Source: Clostridia bacterium
GTDB taxonomy: Bacteria; Bacillota; Clostridia; Oscillospirales; Acutalibacteraceae
Reading direction: 5' to 3'
NCBI GenBank assembly: GCA_017513245.1
Contig: JAFXGK010000026.1
Coordinates: 40,906-104,905 of the forward strand
Length of the DNA: 64,000 bases
Part shown: positions 37,700 to 46,483 of the stretch, in pieces
How the letters are laid out: each line of letters begins with the position of its first letter
How positions within the stretch are numbered: position 1 is the stretch's first letter
The notes under the pieces: generated by a model
The model's database searches: none
The model's input: the letters and a program-made list of their open reading frames with translations, nothing else
What the model was told of the DNA's origin: nothing
Made by a program: the position numbers and the translations under genes

Positions 37700-37922
37700 T
37701 TATATTCGGCTAAAAGCCGAGTGCTATTCGCTTTGCGAGTTTAGGAGCGAATAAAATATCACTAAAACCGAAAGGTTTTAATATCACTCTTTTGAAATAT
37801 CTCGCAATAGGCGAGGTATTCTAAAGAATATCACTGTGAGATTTGTCTCACAATATCACTATTAAAATATTTTCTCTTGAGACAGTAAAACGGATGTGCA
37901 GAAATTCTACACATCCGTTTAA
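37700..37922. repeat. Array of small hairpins separated by ATATCACT
   Basis: In the 457-bp gap after apbE the motif ATATCACT occurs at 37756, 37781, 37828 and 37853 (steps of 25, 47 and 25 bp). Between copies lie short palindromes: AAAACC-GAAA-GGTTTT, CTCGC-AATAG-GCGAG, GTGAGA-TTTG-TCTCAC. Upstream of the first copy are TCGGCT-AAAA-GCCGA and a larger ATTCGC...GCGAAT stem. The block ends in a perfect hairpin AAACGGATGTG / CACATCCGTTT (37888-37920). No ORF is supported here. The rest of the gap to 38077 shows nothing recognisable. Confidence 0.75.
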
Positions 37923-38077
37923 TTTTGTCTTATACCGTAACAAGCAGGGAAAATGTATATCACATTTCCACTCTTTAGGAGAACCTAAAACCCTTAACCT
38001 TGCTCACAATTTATAGCTGCCCGTGGTGCTATGCGCAAAAGAGGAAAATTTAACTACATAATTAATGAGCGATTCGT

Positions 38078-38989
38078 TTACGGCAATTTATTTCCCGCAG
38101 CGCGATAAATTTCATACCATTCGGCGCGGGTAATTTGAATTTCGCTGCCCTTTAAGCAATCGACAAGACGGGTAAGATTCGTAGTGCCCGTAATAGGTTG
38201 CATTTTTGCAGGATGGCGAAGAATCCAAGCAATAGCTATTGTTGTTTTTGATACACCGTATTTATTACCTGTTTTTTCCAAAACCTCATTCAGTTCAGGG
38301 AATTTGTCGTTATCAATAAAGCTTCCCTCAAAAAAGCCATACTGCATTGGCGACCAAGGCTGAATTGTTATATTTTCAAGACGGCAAAAATCCAGCACAC
38401 TACCATCACGGTTGATGCCTGCTTCGTTATACATATTTACATTTATTCCCGAATTTACCATCGGTGTATGCATAACACCAAACTGTAATTGATTGACACA
38501 AAGCGGCATATCCACGGCTTTCTGTAATAACCTAATTTGGTATGGATTGTGATTGGAAACACCAAAATTACGAACCTTACCTGTTTCTTTAAGGTATGAA
38601 AATGCACGAGCAACTTCTTCGGGTTCCATAAGAGCATCCGGGCGATGAAGAAGTAAAACATCAATATATTCCGTGCCAAGTCGTTTAAGACTTCCTTCAA
38701 CAGAACTTACAATATGGTCATAGGAAAAATCATACTGACCTTTGCGAATACCACATTTGGTTTGAATAAAAATATTTTCTCGCGTTAAGTGGGATAATGC
38801 TTTGCCAAAAACCTCTTCACTTTTGCCACCACCATAAATATCGGCATGGTCAAAAAAGTTAGCGCCGTTTGAAAGAGCCGTATATATAAAAGCCGATACC
38901 TCTCGTTCGTTCATATTGCTAATACGCATACACCCTACTGCTACGGCAGGCACTTTGAGTCCACTTTTGCCTAAATCGATAACATGCAT
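38078..38989 (-). CDS. Aldo/keto reductase (YdhF-like)
   Basis: A 303-residue TIM-barrel NADPH-dependent oxidoreductase with the catalytic Asp-Tyr in NFFDHADIYGGGKSEEVFG. The catalytic lysine is in IFIQTKCGIRKG, and YIDVLLLHRPDAL, GKVRNFGVSNHNPYQI and the cofactor segment ITGTTNLTRLVD follow. Substrate unknown; single gene. The start is supported by AAAGGAG-like sequence (GGAGCTGATT) before the ATG. Confidence 0.92.
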   Translation of the reverse strand: MHVIDLGKSGLKVPAVAVGCMRISNMNEREVSAFIYTALSNGANFFDHADIYGGGKSEEVFGKALSHLTRENIFIQTKCGIRKGQYDFSYDHIVSSVEGSLKRLGTEYIDVLLLHRPDALMEPEEVARAFSYLKETGKVRNFGVSNHNPYQIRLLQKAVDMPLCVNQLQFGVMHTPMVNSGINVNMYNEAGINRDGSVLDFCRLENITIQPWSPMQYGFFEGSFIDNDKFPELNEVLEKTGNKYGVSKTTIAIAWILRHPAKMQPITGTTNLTRLVDCLKGSEIQITRAEWYEIYRAAGNKLP

Positions 38990-39150
38990 ATAATCAGCTC
39001 CTTTTTTTCTATATTACCATACCTACAACAAAAAAGAAAGCAAATTAAATTACTTGCTTTCTTTGATGGCAGCATGTGGTACAACAAGTCGAGCGATAAA
39101 AACCGACGTAAAACGGTCCTTTAGAGTACGACCCGTATGCCCTGCTTTTT

Positions 39151-40134
39151 TTATTTTGCATAATTGATAGCTTTATAAAGCGAATGCATAAAATTGTCTA
39201 TCGCTATGGTGCAGCCTGCTTTTAAAATGGTGTCCTCCGCCTTATTATCCGTCGTAAGCATAATGCTGTTTACGCCCGTAGCGTCAAGACCCGCAACATA
39301 CTGCTCGAACGCTCTGGCCTGCTCGTACCATTCCATATTGATTTTCGATGCGGCCTTCATACCGTATTCATCGCCAAGCTGTTTTTTTGTTTGAAGCTTT
39401 TCGCCGCTGTTGGTGACTTTGCCTTCTTTATTATACTTAATATTAGCCGAGAAAACGTCTAAATTCGCTGCAAGCGACTTTCCCTCTTTATCGGTTACAA
39501 CGGCACTTACGGTGCATTCCATCGGAATTAGACCGTCCTTATCGGCCGCTTCCTTTATATCATTCTTTTCAACGGCTGATTTTACGGCTAAACCGAGTTT
39601 GAATTCGGCCGCATTAAATCTTTGATAATTTTTATCCTCACAAGCCAAAACTATAGCCTTAACAAAATCGGAAATATCAATGGTACAGCCCGATAAAATA
39701 AGCTGATCAGTTTCGGTTTCCTTATCTGTGCCGATAGCGCCCACCTGTTCGGCGGTCAATCCCTCGACGTAATTCGAAAAATGGTCAGCCTGCTCGTACC
39801 ATTCTTTATTTATTTTCGAGGCCTCTTTCATACCATAGTCTTCACCCAGTTCCTGCTTTGTTTCGAAGTCAGAAGCTATATCTTCGCTGTCAGGTTTGCC
39901 GCCCTCGACATCAATTTTATTTTCAACGGCATCAAGCCTGCATTCAATAATTTTTCCGTCCGAATCCAGCACCACTGTCGCAATAGTTCCTTTAACAATA
40001 GCCTCGGTATCTTCACTGCTGATTTCTGAAATTATGCCCAAACCCAGTTTATATTCTTTTTCCTTTTTCTTTCCGCAACCCGCCATGGTGAAAATAACAA
40101 GCGCGCTTAAAATTAATGCAACGTATTTTTTCAT
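39151..40134 (-). CDS. Lipoprotein with two copies of an unnamed domain
   Basis: A 327-residue exported protein with a lipobox (LVIFTMAGCGKK, Cys at about residue 20). It then has two homologous ~145-residue halves. Each has a KLGL opening, a beta strand pair around VVLDSDGKI / VVTDKEGKS, the signature LGEDYGMKEASKINKEWYEQ in half 1 (LGDEYGMKAASKINMEWYEQ in half 2), a Y-V-x-GL segment, and a C-terminal GCTI-D-F helix. The pattern resembles clostridial lipoproteins related to FMN-binding domains, but I do not recognise a named function. Confidence 0.8.
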   Translation of the reverse strand: MKKYVALILSALVIFTMAGCGKKKEKEYKLGLGIISEISSEDTEAIVKGTIATVVLDSDGKIIECRLDAVENKIDVEGGKPDSEDIASDFETKQELGEDYGMKEASKINKEWYEQADHFSNYVEGLTAEQVGAIGTDKETETDQLILSGCTIDISDFVKAIVLACEDKNYQRFNAAEFKLGLAVKSAVEKNDIKEAADKDGLIPMECTVSAVVTDKEGKSLAANLDVFSANIKYNKEGKVTNSGEKLQTKKQLGDEYGMKAASKINMEWYEQARAFEQYVAGLDATGVNSIMLTTDNKAEDTILKAGCTIAIDNFMHSLYKAINYAK

Positions 40135-40313
40135 AAAATCCTCTTCCTTAAATTTTAATCTTATTAATATATTTCCTAAATATACATTTTATTATTCAAG
40201 GAAGGATTGCGAAAAAAATTCAAATTAAGCATATATTTACCTTTAATAATCAAAACTTAATCGCAAATGATAATACTGCAAACGCACAAAAAAGAAATAA
40301 GGAGTGAAACACA

Positions 40314-40499
40314 ATGGCTAAGAATGTAGTACCTGAGGCTAAGGAAGCACTCAATCGCTTCAAGATGGAGGCTGCTAACGAAGTTGGCGTAAACCTCAAG
40401 CAGGGTTACAACGGTGATCTTACCTCTAAGCAGGCCGGTTCCATCGGCGGACAGATGGTTAAGAAGATGATCGAGTCCTACGAGAACAGCATTAAGTAA
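40314..40499 (+). CDS. Alpha/beta-type small acid-soluble spore protein
   Basis: A 61-residue SASP: VVPEAKEALNRFKMEAANEV (including the GPR protease site region MEAANEVGV) and the DNA-binding segment DLTSKQAGSIGGQMVKKMIES. These proteins coat and protect DNA in the spore core and are degraded by GPR during germination. Ribosome site AAGGAGTG. A SigG promoter is expected, but I could not identify convincing -35/-10 matches upstream. Confidence 0.95.
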   Translation: MAKNVVPEAKEALNRFKMEAANEVGVNLKQGYNGDLTSKQAGSIGGQMVKKMIESYENSIK

Positions 40500-40510
40500 G
40501 TGTAAGCTAT

Positions 40511-40547
40511 AAAAAAGGAACGGCCCCAATAGGGGCCGTTTCGTTTT
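40511..40547. terminator. Terminator between the SASP and rhamnulokinase genes
   Basis: Stem AACGGCCCC / GGGGCCGTT with an AATA loop, A-rich on the left and TTTCGTTTT on the right; usable in both directions. Confidence 0.9.
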
Positions 40548-40549
40548 AT

Positions 40550-42016
40550 TTAGAGTATTTTCTTATAGTTTTCAGCATTTGCTGCCCACTCTTCGGTGTT
40601 TTCGGGCATAAAGGTCTTAACGTCGGTGCTGTTAATGATAATATCCTTTGCCTCTGTTTCGTTTTCGATAAGTCCGAAAGCGCCAAACAGAGTAACGATA
40701 TTACCGGTAACGGTTGCCTCAACGGGACCTGCCATAACCTTAATACCGCAGGCATCTGCAGTAAGCTGGCAAAGCAGCTTATCCTTAATGCCGCCGCCGA
40801 TCATATAAATGCATTCGTACTTTTTGCCGGTTATCGACTGCATTTCTTCAATTGCAAGACGGTATTTCATTGCAAGGCTCTGATAGATGCAACGAAGCAC
40901 CTCGCCCATAGTTTCGGGAACGAACTGGCCGGTACGCTTGCAGAACTCGGTTACGCGCTTAGGCATATTGCCGGGTGCCACGAAATCAACGGCATCGGGA
41001 TTAACGAAGCACTTAAAGGGCTCGGCTGCGCGAGCGCTGTTTTCCATTTCGTCGAACGAAACGTTAAGTCCCTGACGCTTCCATTCGCCTCTGGATTGCT
41101 GAATAAGCCAAAGGCCCATAATATTGCGCAGATAGCGTATCTTACCGTCGTGAGCACCCTCGTTGGTGAAACCAATCTTTCTTGATTCCTCGGAAAGGAT
41201 GGGCTCATCCACAACAGTACCAAAGAGCGACCAGGTACCACAGCTGATATATGCATAATCCTTTTCCTTGGTGGGAACAGCATAAACAGCCGAAGCGGTG
41301 TCGTGTGTGGGAACGGCGATAACGGGAACACTTTCACAGTGAAGTTCTTCGCAAATTTCGGGCAAGAGATTACCGTATGCCTCACCCGGGAAAATCATCT
41401 CAGGGAAAATATCGCTCTTAATGCCTAAACGCTCAAGCATACCTGCGTCAATTTTCTTGGATTTGGCATCAAGAATATTGGTGGTAGAAGCGTTGGTGTA
41501 TTCGAGGCGCTTTTTACCGGTAAGGAAGTATGCAAAAAGGTCGGGAATCATAAGGAAGGTTTCGGCTTCGGCTAAAACTTCGGGACGATATTTTGCAAGA
41601 TAATAAAGCTGATAAAGGGTGTTAAAATTCATCTTCTGAATACCGGCGGTAGAATAAATCTCCGACTCGGGGATGATTTTATAAACCTCTTCGGGCATAC
41701 CCTCGGTACGAGTATCGCGATAGTTTGCAGGATTGCCTATAAGCTCGCCGTGGCGATTAATAAGTCCGAAATCTACGCCCCAGGTATCGATGCCGATAGC
41801 ATCAAATCCGCCATCCTGAACGGCTAATACTATTCCCTGCTTGATTTCGTGATAAAGGCGAAGAATATCCCAAGAAAGACGCTTGCCAACCAATACGGGG
41901 TCGTTAGCAAAACGGTGAATTTCCTTCATTTCAATCTTTCCGTCCTTGAGCTCGGCTATCATAGCGCGACCGCTGGAAGCACCGAAGTCAAAGGCTAATA
42001 CTCTTTTTGTTTCCAT
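40550..42016 (-). CDS. rhaB: Rhamnulokinase (FGGY family)
   Basis: A 488-residue sugar kinase with VLAFDFGASSGRAMI at the N-terminus (ATP phosphate loop), IGIDTWGVDFGLI, and PVIAVPTHDTASAVYAVP. SCGTWSLFG and the adenosine loop MIGGGIKDKLLCQLTADACG follow. These are the RhaB-type signatures, including the catalytic Asp in THDTASA. It phosphorylates L-rhamnulose in rhamnose breakdown. No rhaA or rhaD is adjacent, so other FGGY substrates remain possible. ATG follows GGAGGATTTTTT. Confidence 0.9.
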   Translation of the reverse strand: METKRVLAFDFGASSGRAMIAELKDGKIEMKEIHRFANDPVLVGKRLSWDILRLYHEIKQGIVLAVQDGGFDAIGIDTWGVDFGLINRHGELIGNPANYRDTRTEGMPEEVYKIIPESEIYSTAGIQKMNFNTLYQLYYLAKYRPEVLAEAETFLMIPDLFAYFLTGKKRLEYTNASTTNILDAKSKKIDAGMLERLGIKSDIFPEMIFPGEAYGNLLPEICEELHCESVPVIAVPTHDTASAVYAVPTKEKDYAYISCGTWSLFGTVVDEPILSEESRKIGFTNEGAHDGKIRYLRNIMGLWLIQQSRGEWKRQGLNVSFDEMENSARAAEPFKCFVNPDAVDFVAPGNMPKRVTEFCKRTGQFVPETMGEVLRCIYQSLAMKYRLAIEEMQSITGKKYECIYMIGGGIKDKLLCQLTADACGIKVMAGPVEATVTGNIVTLFGAFGLIENETEAKDIIINSTDVKTFMPENTEEWAANAENYKKIL

Positions 42017-42099
42017 AAAAAATCCTCCAAACTTTTTGTATGTATAAAAAATTAAAATTTGTTAAAACTATGAATGCAATTTAAAAAGGAGTGAAAAAC

Positions 42100-42318
42100 A
42101 TGCTTGATAAAATCTGCTTAGCACTGGTAATCATCGGCTCACTCAATTGGGGCAGCGTCGGCCTGTTCCAGTTTGATATCGTAGCCTGGCTCTTTGGCGG
42201 AAGCGATGCGATAATCAGCAGAATTATTTACACCGTTATCGCTTTGGCGGGTGTATGGTGTATTTCGCTGTTATTCCGCGGAAGCGAAGATACCGTTACC
42301 GAAATAAATCGCGAATAG
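42100..42318 (+). CDS. DUF378 family small membrane protein
   Basis: A 72-residue protein with two helices. The first has LALVIIGSLNWGSVGLFQFD, the near-invariant NWG motif of DUF378 (YuzA-like), followed by AWLFGG. The ATG at 42100 is preferred over an in-frame GTG because AAGGAGTG is 6 bases before it. Function unknown in all members known to me. Confidence 0.92.
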   Translation: MLDKICLALVIIGSLNWGSVGLFQFDIVAWLFGGSDAIISRIIYTVIALAGVWCISLLFRGSEDTVTEINRE

Positions 42319-42321
42319 ATC

Positions 42322-42361
42322 TTCAAAATAAATGCAGTCGCACGGCTGCATTTATTTTTTT
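42322..42361. terminator. Terminator between the DUF378 and MBL genes
   Basis: A 15-bp stem AAATAAATGCAGTCG / CGGCTGCATTTATTT, with a T-run on the right, serving both convergent genes. Confidence 0.88.
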
Positions 42362-43236
42362 ACATAGACCTCGGTTTTAGTGGTGTTAAAGATAATGTCG
42401 CCGTCACGATAGGTAGCATAGAGTTTAATATCGCGATCGCTGATACGACTTAAAAACTTCTCTGCAGGAAAACCGTACGAGTTGGTATCGCTGCAACTTA
42501 CAACACAGTATTTTGGCTTTGCTTTATCCAAAAATTCTTCACTTGTGGAATATGCGCTGCCGTGGTGAGCGGCCTTAAGCACGTCACATCTAACGTCGAC
42601 TTCACTCTCGAGGATACGCTTTTCAACAGTTTCGGAAATATCTCCACCGAAGAAAAACGTCCAACCATCCAGATAAAGTCCAGTAACTAAACTGCGCTCG
42701 TTATTTGATTCGGTTTCCCTATCAATCCACAGAAACTTAAACTCAGCGCCACCGAAAAACAGCCTATCCCCTGCCTCGGCAACAAGCATTTTTGTATCGC
42801 TACTTTTAGCGGCGCTTATTATATCGTTAATCGCTTTGGTGTCGTCAATAAAGGAATACTTACTGCTTACCACCGCTTCTACGTCAAACTCGTTTAAAAT
42901 TCTGCGAAGGCCGCCGGTATGGTCGTCATCGTCATGGCTTATAATCACACACTCGATTTCGGTCACGTTAAGCTCGTGCAGAGTTTCGGCAAGCCTTGTT
43001 CCGTCGTTATCTGCTGCACCTGCATCAATAAGAACATATTTGCCATCCGAGTGGATCAAGGTGCAGTCACCCTGACCCACATCGATAAAGCGAACAAAGT
43101 TATATCTGCTGCTACTGTTGATACCAAAGTAGTTAGCAATGTCGTCGTAATAATCGGAATAATATATGATACACGATAGGATGATTAAAATAACAACGCC
43201 AAACGAAATTAAAGCATTTCGTACGTTCTTACTCAT
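42352..43236 (-). CDS. ComEC-like metallo-beta-lactamase-fold hydrolase
   Basis: A 294-residue protein with an N-terminal membrane helix and an MBL domain: VGQGDCTLIHSDGKYVLIDAG, the metal motif ISHDDDDHTGGL, FFGGDISETVEKR and KAAHHGSAYSTSEEF. This is the extracellular nuclease-like domain of the ComEC family but without the channel part. The start at 43236 overlaps the ftsK end by 8 bp, so it is co-translated with ftsK. Possible roles are DNA degradation or signalling; not determined. Confidence 0.9.
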   Translation of the reverse strand: MSKNVRNALISFGVVILIILSCIIYYSDYYDDIANYFGINSSSRYNFVRFIDVGQGDCTLIHSDGKYVLIDAGAADNDGTRLAETLHELNVTEIECVIISHDDDDHTGGLRRILNEFDVEAVVSSKYSFIDDTKAINDIISAAKSSDTKMLVAEAGDRLFFGGAEFKFLWIDRETESNNERSLVTGLYLDGWTFFFGGDISETVEKRILESEVDVRCDVLKAAHHGSAYSTSEEFLDKAKPKYCVVSCSDTNSYGFPAEKFLSRISDRDIKLYATYRDGDIIFNTTKTEVYVKK

Positions 43237-45613
43237 CACTTCTCGCCTGCATCTCCTGGAATTGCTCACGGCTTATGAGTACCTGACGCGGCTTTGCACC
43301 CTCAAAGGGACCGATTATACCACGCTCGGCCATTTCGTCAATAATTCTGGCGGCACGGGCATAGCCGAGCTTTAATTTACGCTGAAGCAGCGAGGTCGAG
43401 GCTTGTCCTGCCTCCACTACTACTTCAATAGCGCTCTTGAGCATCGGGTCGTCTGCAGGGCCATCCTCAGGAAGACCTGTCTTTTGTTTTTTCTCGATAG
43501 CAGCCTGGCGCTCAATTTCGTTTATAACGTCCTCGTCGTACTCACTGGTATGGTCGGCCTTTACGTATTCAACAACCGATTCTACCTCGCTGTCACTTAC
43601 AAAGCAGCCTTGAACGCGATTAGGCTTTGTAGAACCTACGGGGCTAAAGAGCATATCACCGCGACCAAGCAGTTTTTCGGCGCCACCAATATCAAGAATG
43701 GTGCGGCTGTCTACCTGCGACGAAACGGTAAAGGCAATACGCGAGGGTACGTTAGCCTTAATCAGACCCGTAACAACGTCAACCGAAGGACGCTGAGTAG
43801 CAATAATCAGGTGCATACCTGCGGCACGTGCCTTCTGCGCAATGCGGCAGATAGATTCTTCAACCTCACGCGGAGCAGTCATCATAAGATCGGCAAGCTC
43901 GTCGATGATAATAACGATCTGCGGCATCTTAGTGAGTTGCTCATCCTGCTCGGCAAGTTTGTTATAACCGTTAAGATCGCGCACATTATTATCCGCAAAT
44001 AACTTATAGCGCTTTTCCATCTCACTAACCGCCCAGCCCAGTGCACCCGAGGCCTTACGCGGATCGGTAACAACCGGAACGAGCAGATGAGGAATACCGT
44101 TATAAATTCCAAGTTCAACAACCTTGGGGTCGATAAGTAAAAGCTTTACGTCATCGGGGCTCGATTTATAAAGCAAACTGATAATAATTGAATTAATGCA
44201 AACCGACTTACCGGAACCGGTCGCACCGGCGATAAGTCCGTGCGGCATCTTTGCGATATCGGTAACCACAACGTTGCCTGCAATATCGCGTCCCAAAGCA
44301 ACTGTAAGATTGCTCTTCGAATTAGCAAAGGACGGAGATTCAATAACCTCGCGCACGGTAACACCGCAGGTCTGCTTGTTGGGTACTTCGATACCAACGG
44401 CAGCCTTATTGGGAATCGGAGCCTCAATACGCACGCCCGCAACGGCAAGATTTAACGCGATATCATTGGCAAGGTTGGTTATCTTGCTAATCTTAACACC
44501 TGCGCTCGGCTGAAGCTCGTATCGTGTAACGGCAGGTCCGCGGCTGATATCCACGATTCTTGTCTCAACACCGAAGCTTCGAAGGGTGTCAACAAGGTGA
44601 GCCGCAGTAGCGTCAAGGTCGGAGCTTACTGTGCGAGAATCCTCAAATTTAGGCTCGTTAAGCAGTGAAATCGGCGGGAAACGATAACCCTCATCCGTAA
44701 GGGTAATGCCACTGCTGTTTTTAATTGCATCATCGCCCGACTCAGGCTCGGCCAGAGCTTTAATTTCTTCGGTCTCAACTACCTCATTCTCAACAACCTC
44801 GGGTTCGGATTCGGAACCGTCGACATCGTGATACGACTCAACAACCTTACGTTGCATATTGTTCATATCGGGGGTAACGGGATTACGTTCCTCCGGAATA
44901 TCGTCTACCGAAATATCAACAAATCCGGGAGCCTTTCTACGCTTGTCCTTTTTATCGGTTTCGGTCGGTACCTCAACCGCTTCCTCGGTTGCGGGAGTTT
45001 CCTCTACCTCAGGATCGGCAGTGTGGTCGCTTATCTTCTTTACGGGCTTACTGAGGGCCTTGAAAAGAGCAATCAGTGTAGTACCCGTTAACAACATAAG
45101 GAACACTAAAGCAAGTAAAACGATGGTAATGCTGGCGCCCGTCTTACCGAAAGCACTAAGTAAGGGATGACCGATTAAGGCACCAAGCCAGCCACCGCCC
45201 TTGATACCAGCATCATAGGCAAGTTTAATATGCTGACCGACTGCCTCGGCAGGTCTGTCAATAAATATTTCAACCGCGGCACCAACAAGCACCGCAAAGG
45301 CTGCTGACTCAAAAATCTTGGCCGAAATGGTTCCGTGCAGCTTATCAAGCGCGTACATAACCGCTATAATTCCAATGAAAATCGGCAGGAAAATGGCGCA
45401 GAAGCCAAACACACCATACAGGAAATTATGTAGCATAAGCCATAGGTTTTCACCCTTTATGCATATTACAAAAAGTAAAAATACCGCTACCGCAAACCAA
45501 ATAATGGACGCCGCCTGACGGTGACCCCTTTTAACCTTCTTTTGAGGTTCTTTTTTCTCTATCTTGGTTGCAGTAGAGCTTTTCTTCGGTCTTCCTTTGG
45601 TTTTAGAAGCCAT
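43229..45613 (-). CDS. ftsK: DNA translocase FtsK/SpoIIIE
   Basis: A 794-residue protein with four N-terminal membrane helices (residues ~30-185), a charged Glu/Pro-rich linker and the motor: Walker A GATGSGKSVCINSIIIS, Walker B QIVIIIDELADLMM, and QRPSVDVVTGLIKANVPSRIAF. The C-terminal gamma winged helix follows (STSLLQRKLKLGYARAARIIDEM). It pumps chromosomal DNA into the forespore or through the division septum. Start at 45613 behind GGAGATGTAAAA. Confidence 0.95.
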   Translation of the reverse strand: MASKTKGRPKKSSTATKIEKKEPQKKVKRGHRQAASIIWFAVAVFLLFVICIKGENLWLMLHNFLYGVFGFCAIFLPIFIGIIAVMYALDKLHGTISAKIFESAAFAVLVGAAVEIFIDRPAEAVGQHIKLAYDAGIKGGGWLGALIGHPLLSAFGKTGASITIVLLALVFLMLLTGTTLIALFKALSKPVKKISDHTADPEVEETPATEEAVEVPTETDKKDKRRKAPGFVDISVDDIPEERNPVTPDMNNMQRKVVESYHDVDGSESEPEVVENEVVETEEIKALAEPESGDDAIKNSSGITLTDEGYRFPPISLLNEPKFEDSRTVSSDLDATAAHLVDTLRSFGVETRIVDISRGPAVTRYELQPSAGVKISKITNLANDIALNLAVAGVRIEAPIPNKAAVGIEVPNKQTCGVTVREVIESPSFANSKSNLTVALGRDIAGNVVVTDIAKMPHGLIAGATGSGKSVCINSIIISLLYKSSPDDVKLLLIDPKVVELGIYNGIPHLLVPVVTDPRKASGALGWAVSEMEKRYKLFADNNVRDLNGYNKLAEQDEQLTKMPQIVIIIDELADLMMTAPREVEESICRIAQKARAAGMHLIIATQRPSVDVVTGLIKANVPSRIAFTVSSQVDSRTILDIGGAEKLLGRGDMLFSPVGSTKPNRVQGCFVSDSEVESVVEYVKADHTSEYDEDVINEIERQAAIEKKQKTGLPEDGPADDPMLKSAIEVVVEAGQASTSLLQRKLKLGYARAARIIDEMAERGIIGPFEGAKPRQVLISREQFQEMQARSDE

Positions 45614-45658
45614 TTTTACATCTCCTTTGTATGTATCGTGCGAAAAACGCACGTAAAA

Positions 45659-46348
45659 TCATTGCTTGTCTATCATAGAGCAGAGGCACTTGATAACGTC
45701 GGATAAATTACCCAGTTCATCAATAAGGCCGATAGACACAGCCTTTTGTCCCTCAATCACACTACCCATATCGGTAACCAATTCGCCCGTATTCATCAAT
45801 AGCTCGGTAAAGGCCGATTCCGATATACCTGAGTTTTCGGTTACGAATTTTGTAATGCGGTTTTGCATACGTTCAAAATAATTGAGTGTTTGCGGAACAC
45901 CCAGTACCAAGCCGGTAGTACGCACGGGATGAATAGTCATAGTGGCCGAACTGACAATAAACGAACGCTTTGCGGCAACCGCCAGAGGCACGCCGATTGA
46001 ATGTCCTCCGCCCAGCACAAGCGACACCGTAGGCTTTTTCATGCCTGCTATAAGCTCGGCAATTGCAAGACCTGCTTCAACATCGCCACCGACGGTGTTT
46101 AAAATAATCAGCAGTCCGTCAATTTCACTGTCCTGCTCGATACTTACGAGTTGAGGTATAATATGCTCGTATTTTGTGGTCTTACTCTGCGGCGGCAAAA
46201 CCGAATGCCCTTCTATCTCGCCGATAATCGTAAGACAGTGTATTTTGTGCTTGCCGCACTGTGTAATAACCGAACCGGTATCTCTTATATGCTCGTATAA
46301 GGTAGTAGTTTCCTGGTCGTTTTCAGTAGTGTTACTTTTAATGTTCAT
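45659..46348 (-). CDS. tepA: ClpP-family membrane-associated serine protease, TepA-like
   Basis: A 229-residue ClpP/SppA-fold protein: [22 protein letters not shown], the nucleophile region [19 protein letters not shown] (Ser in GHSIG) and [16 protein letters not shown] (catalytic His). This matches B. subtilis TepA (YmfB), which sits next to spoIIIE and aids protein translocation. It lies 45 bp upstream of ftsK in the same orientation, the same neighbourhood. Its start codon is inside a leader hairpin (see regulatory entry). Confidence 0.9.
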   Translation of the reverse strand: MNIKSNTTENDQETTTLYEHIRDTGSVITQCGKHKIHCLTIIGEIEGHSVLPPQSKTTKYEHIIPQLVSIEQDSEIDGLLIILNTVGGDVEAGLAIAELIAGMKKPTVSLVLGGGHSIGVPLAVAAKRSFIVSSATMTIHPVRTTGLVLGVPQTLNYFERMQNRITKFVTENSGISESAFTELLMNTGELVTDMGSVIEGQKAVSIGLIDELGNLSDVIKCLCSMIDKQ

Positions 46349-46396
46349 AAGTCAAACCTCCGTTAGAATTATTATTCTAAAAAAACTTATGAACAT
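46341..46396 (-). promoter_or_regulatory. Leader hairpin enclosing the tepA start codon
   Basis: On the minus strand a 12-base upstream segment (46396-46385, ATGTTCATAAGT) is perfectly complementary to the bases covering the tepA start (46352-46341, ACTTATGAACAT). Between them are an inner 7-bp hairpin TTAGAAT / ATTCTAA and the ribosome site CGGAGG. In the mRNA the AUG would be paired, which may repress translation or act as a temperature or factor-dependent switch. A promoter (TTGAAA 46436-46431, 17 bp, TATAAT 46413-46408) starts the leader just upstream. Confidence 0.6.
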
Positions 46397-46441
46397 ACAC
46401 ATAATTTATTATACTATTATATCTTTATTATTTCAAGCAAT

Positions 46442-46480
46442 AAAAATAGCACAAACGCCGTTGTTTGTGCTATTTTTTTT
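46442..46480 (-). terminator. Terminator after clpC
   Basis: Stem AAAATAGCACAAAC / GTTTGTGCTATTTT around GCCGTT; terminates the ctsR-mcsA-mcsB-clpC operon on the minus strand, 4 bp after its last stop. Confidence 0.88.
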
Positions 46481-46483
46481 ATT

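Noticed and set aside
37700-37922. CRISPR array
   Set aside because: The repeat is only 8 bp, spacing is irregular (25, 47, 25) and the spacers are palindromes; no cas genes in the window.
40170-40313. SigG promoter before the spore protein gene
   Set aside because: CATATAT and GATAATA were considered as -10 elements, but no matching -35 at the right spacing was found.
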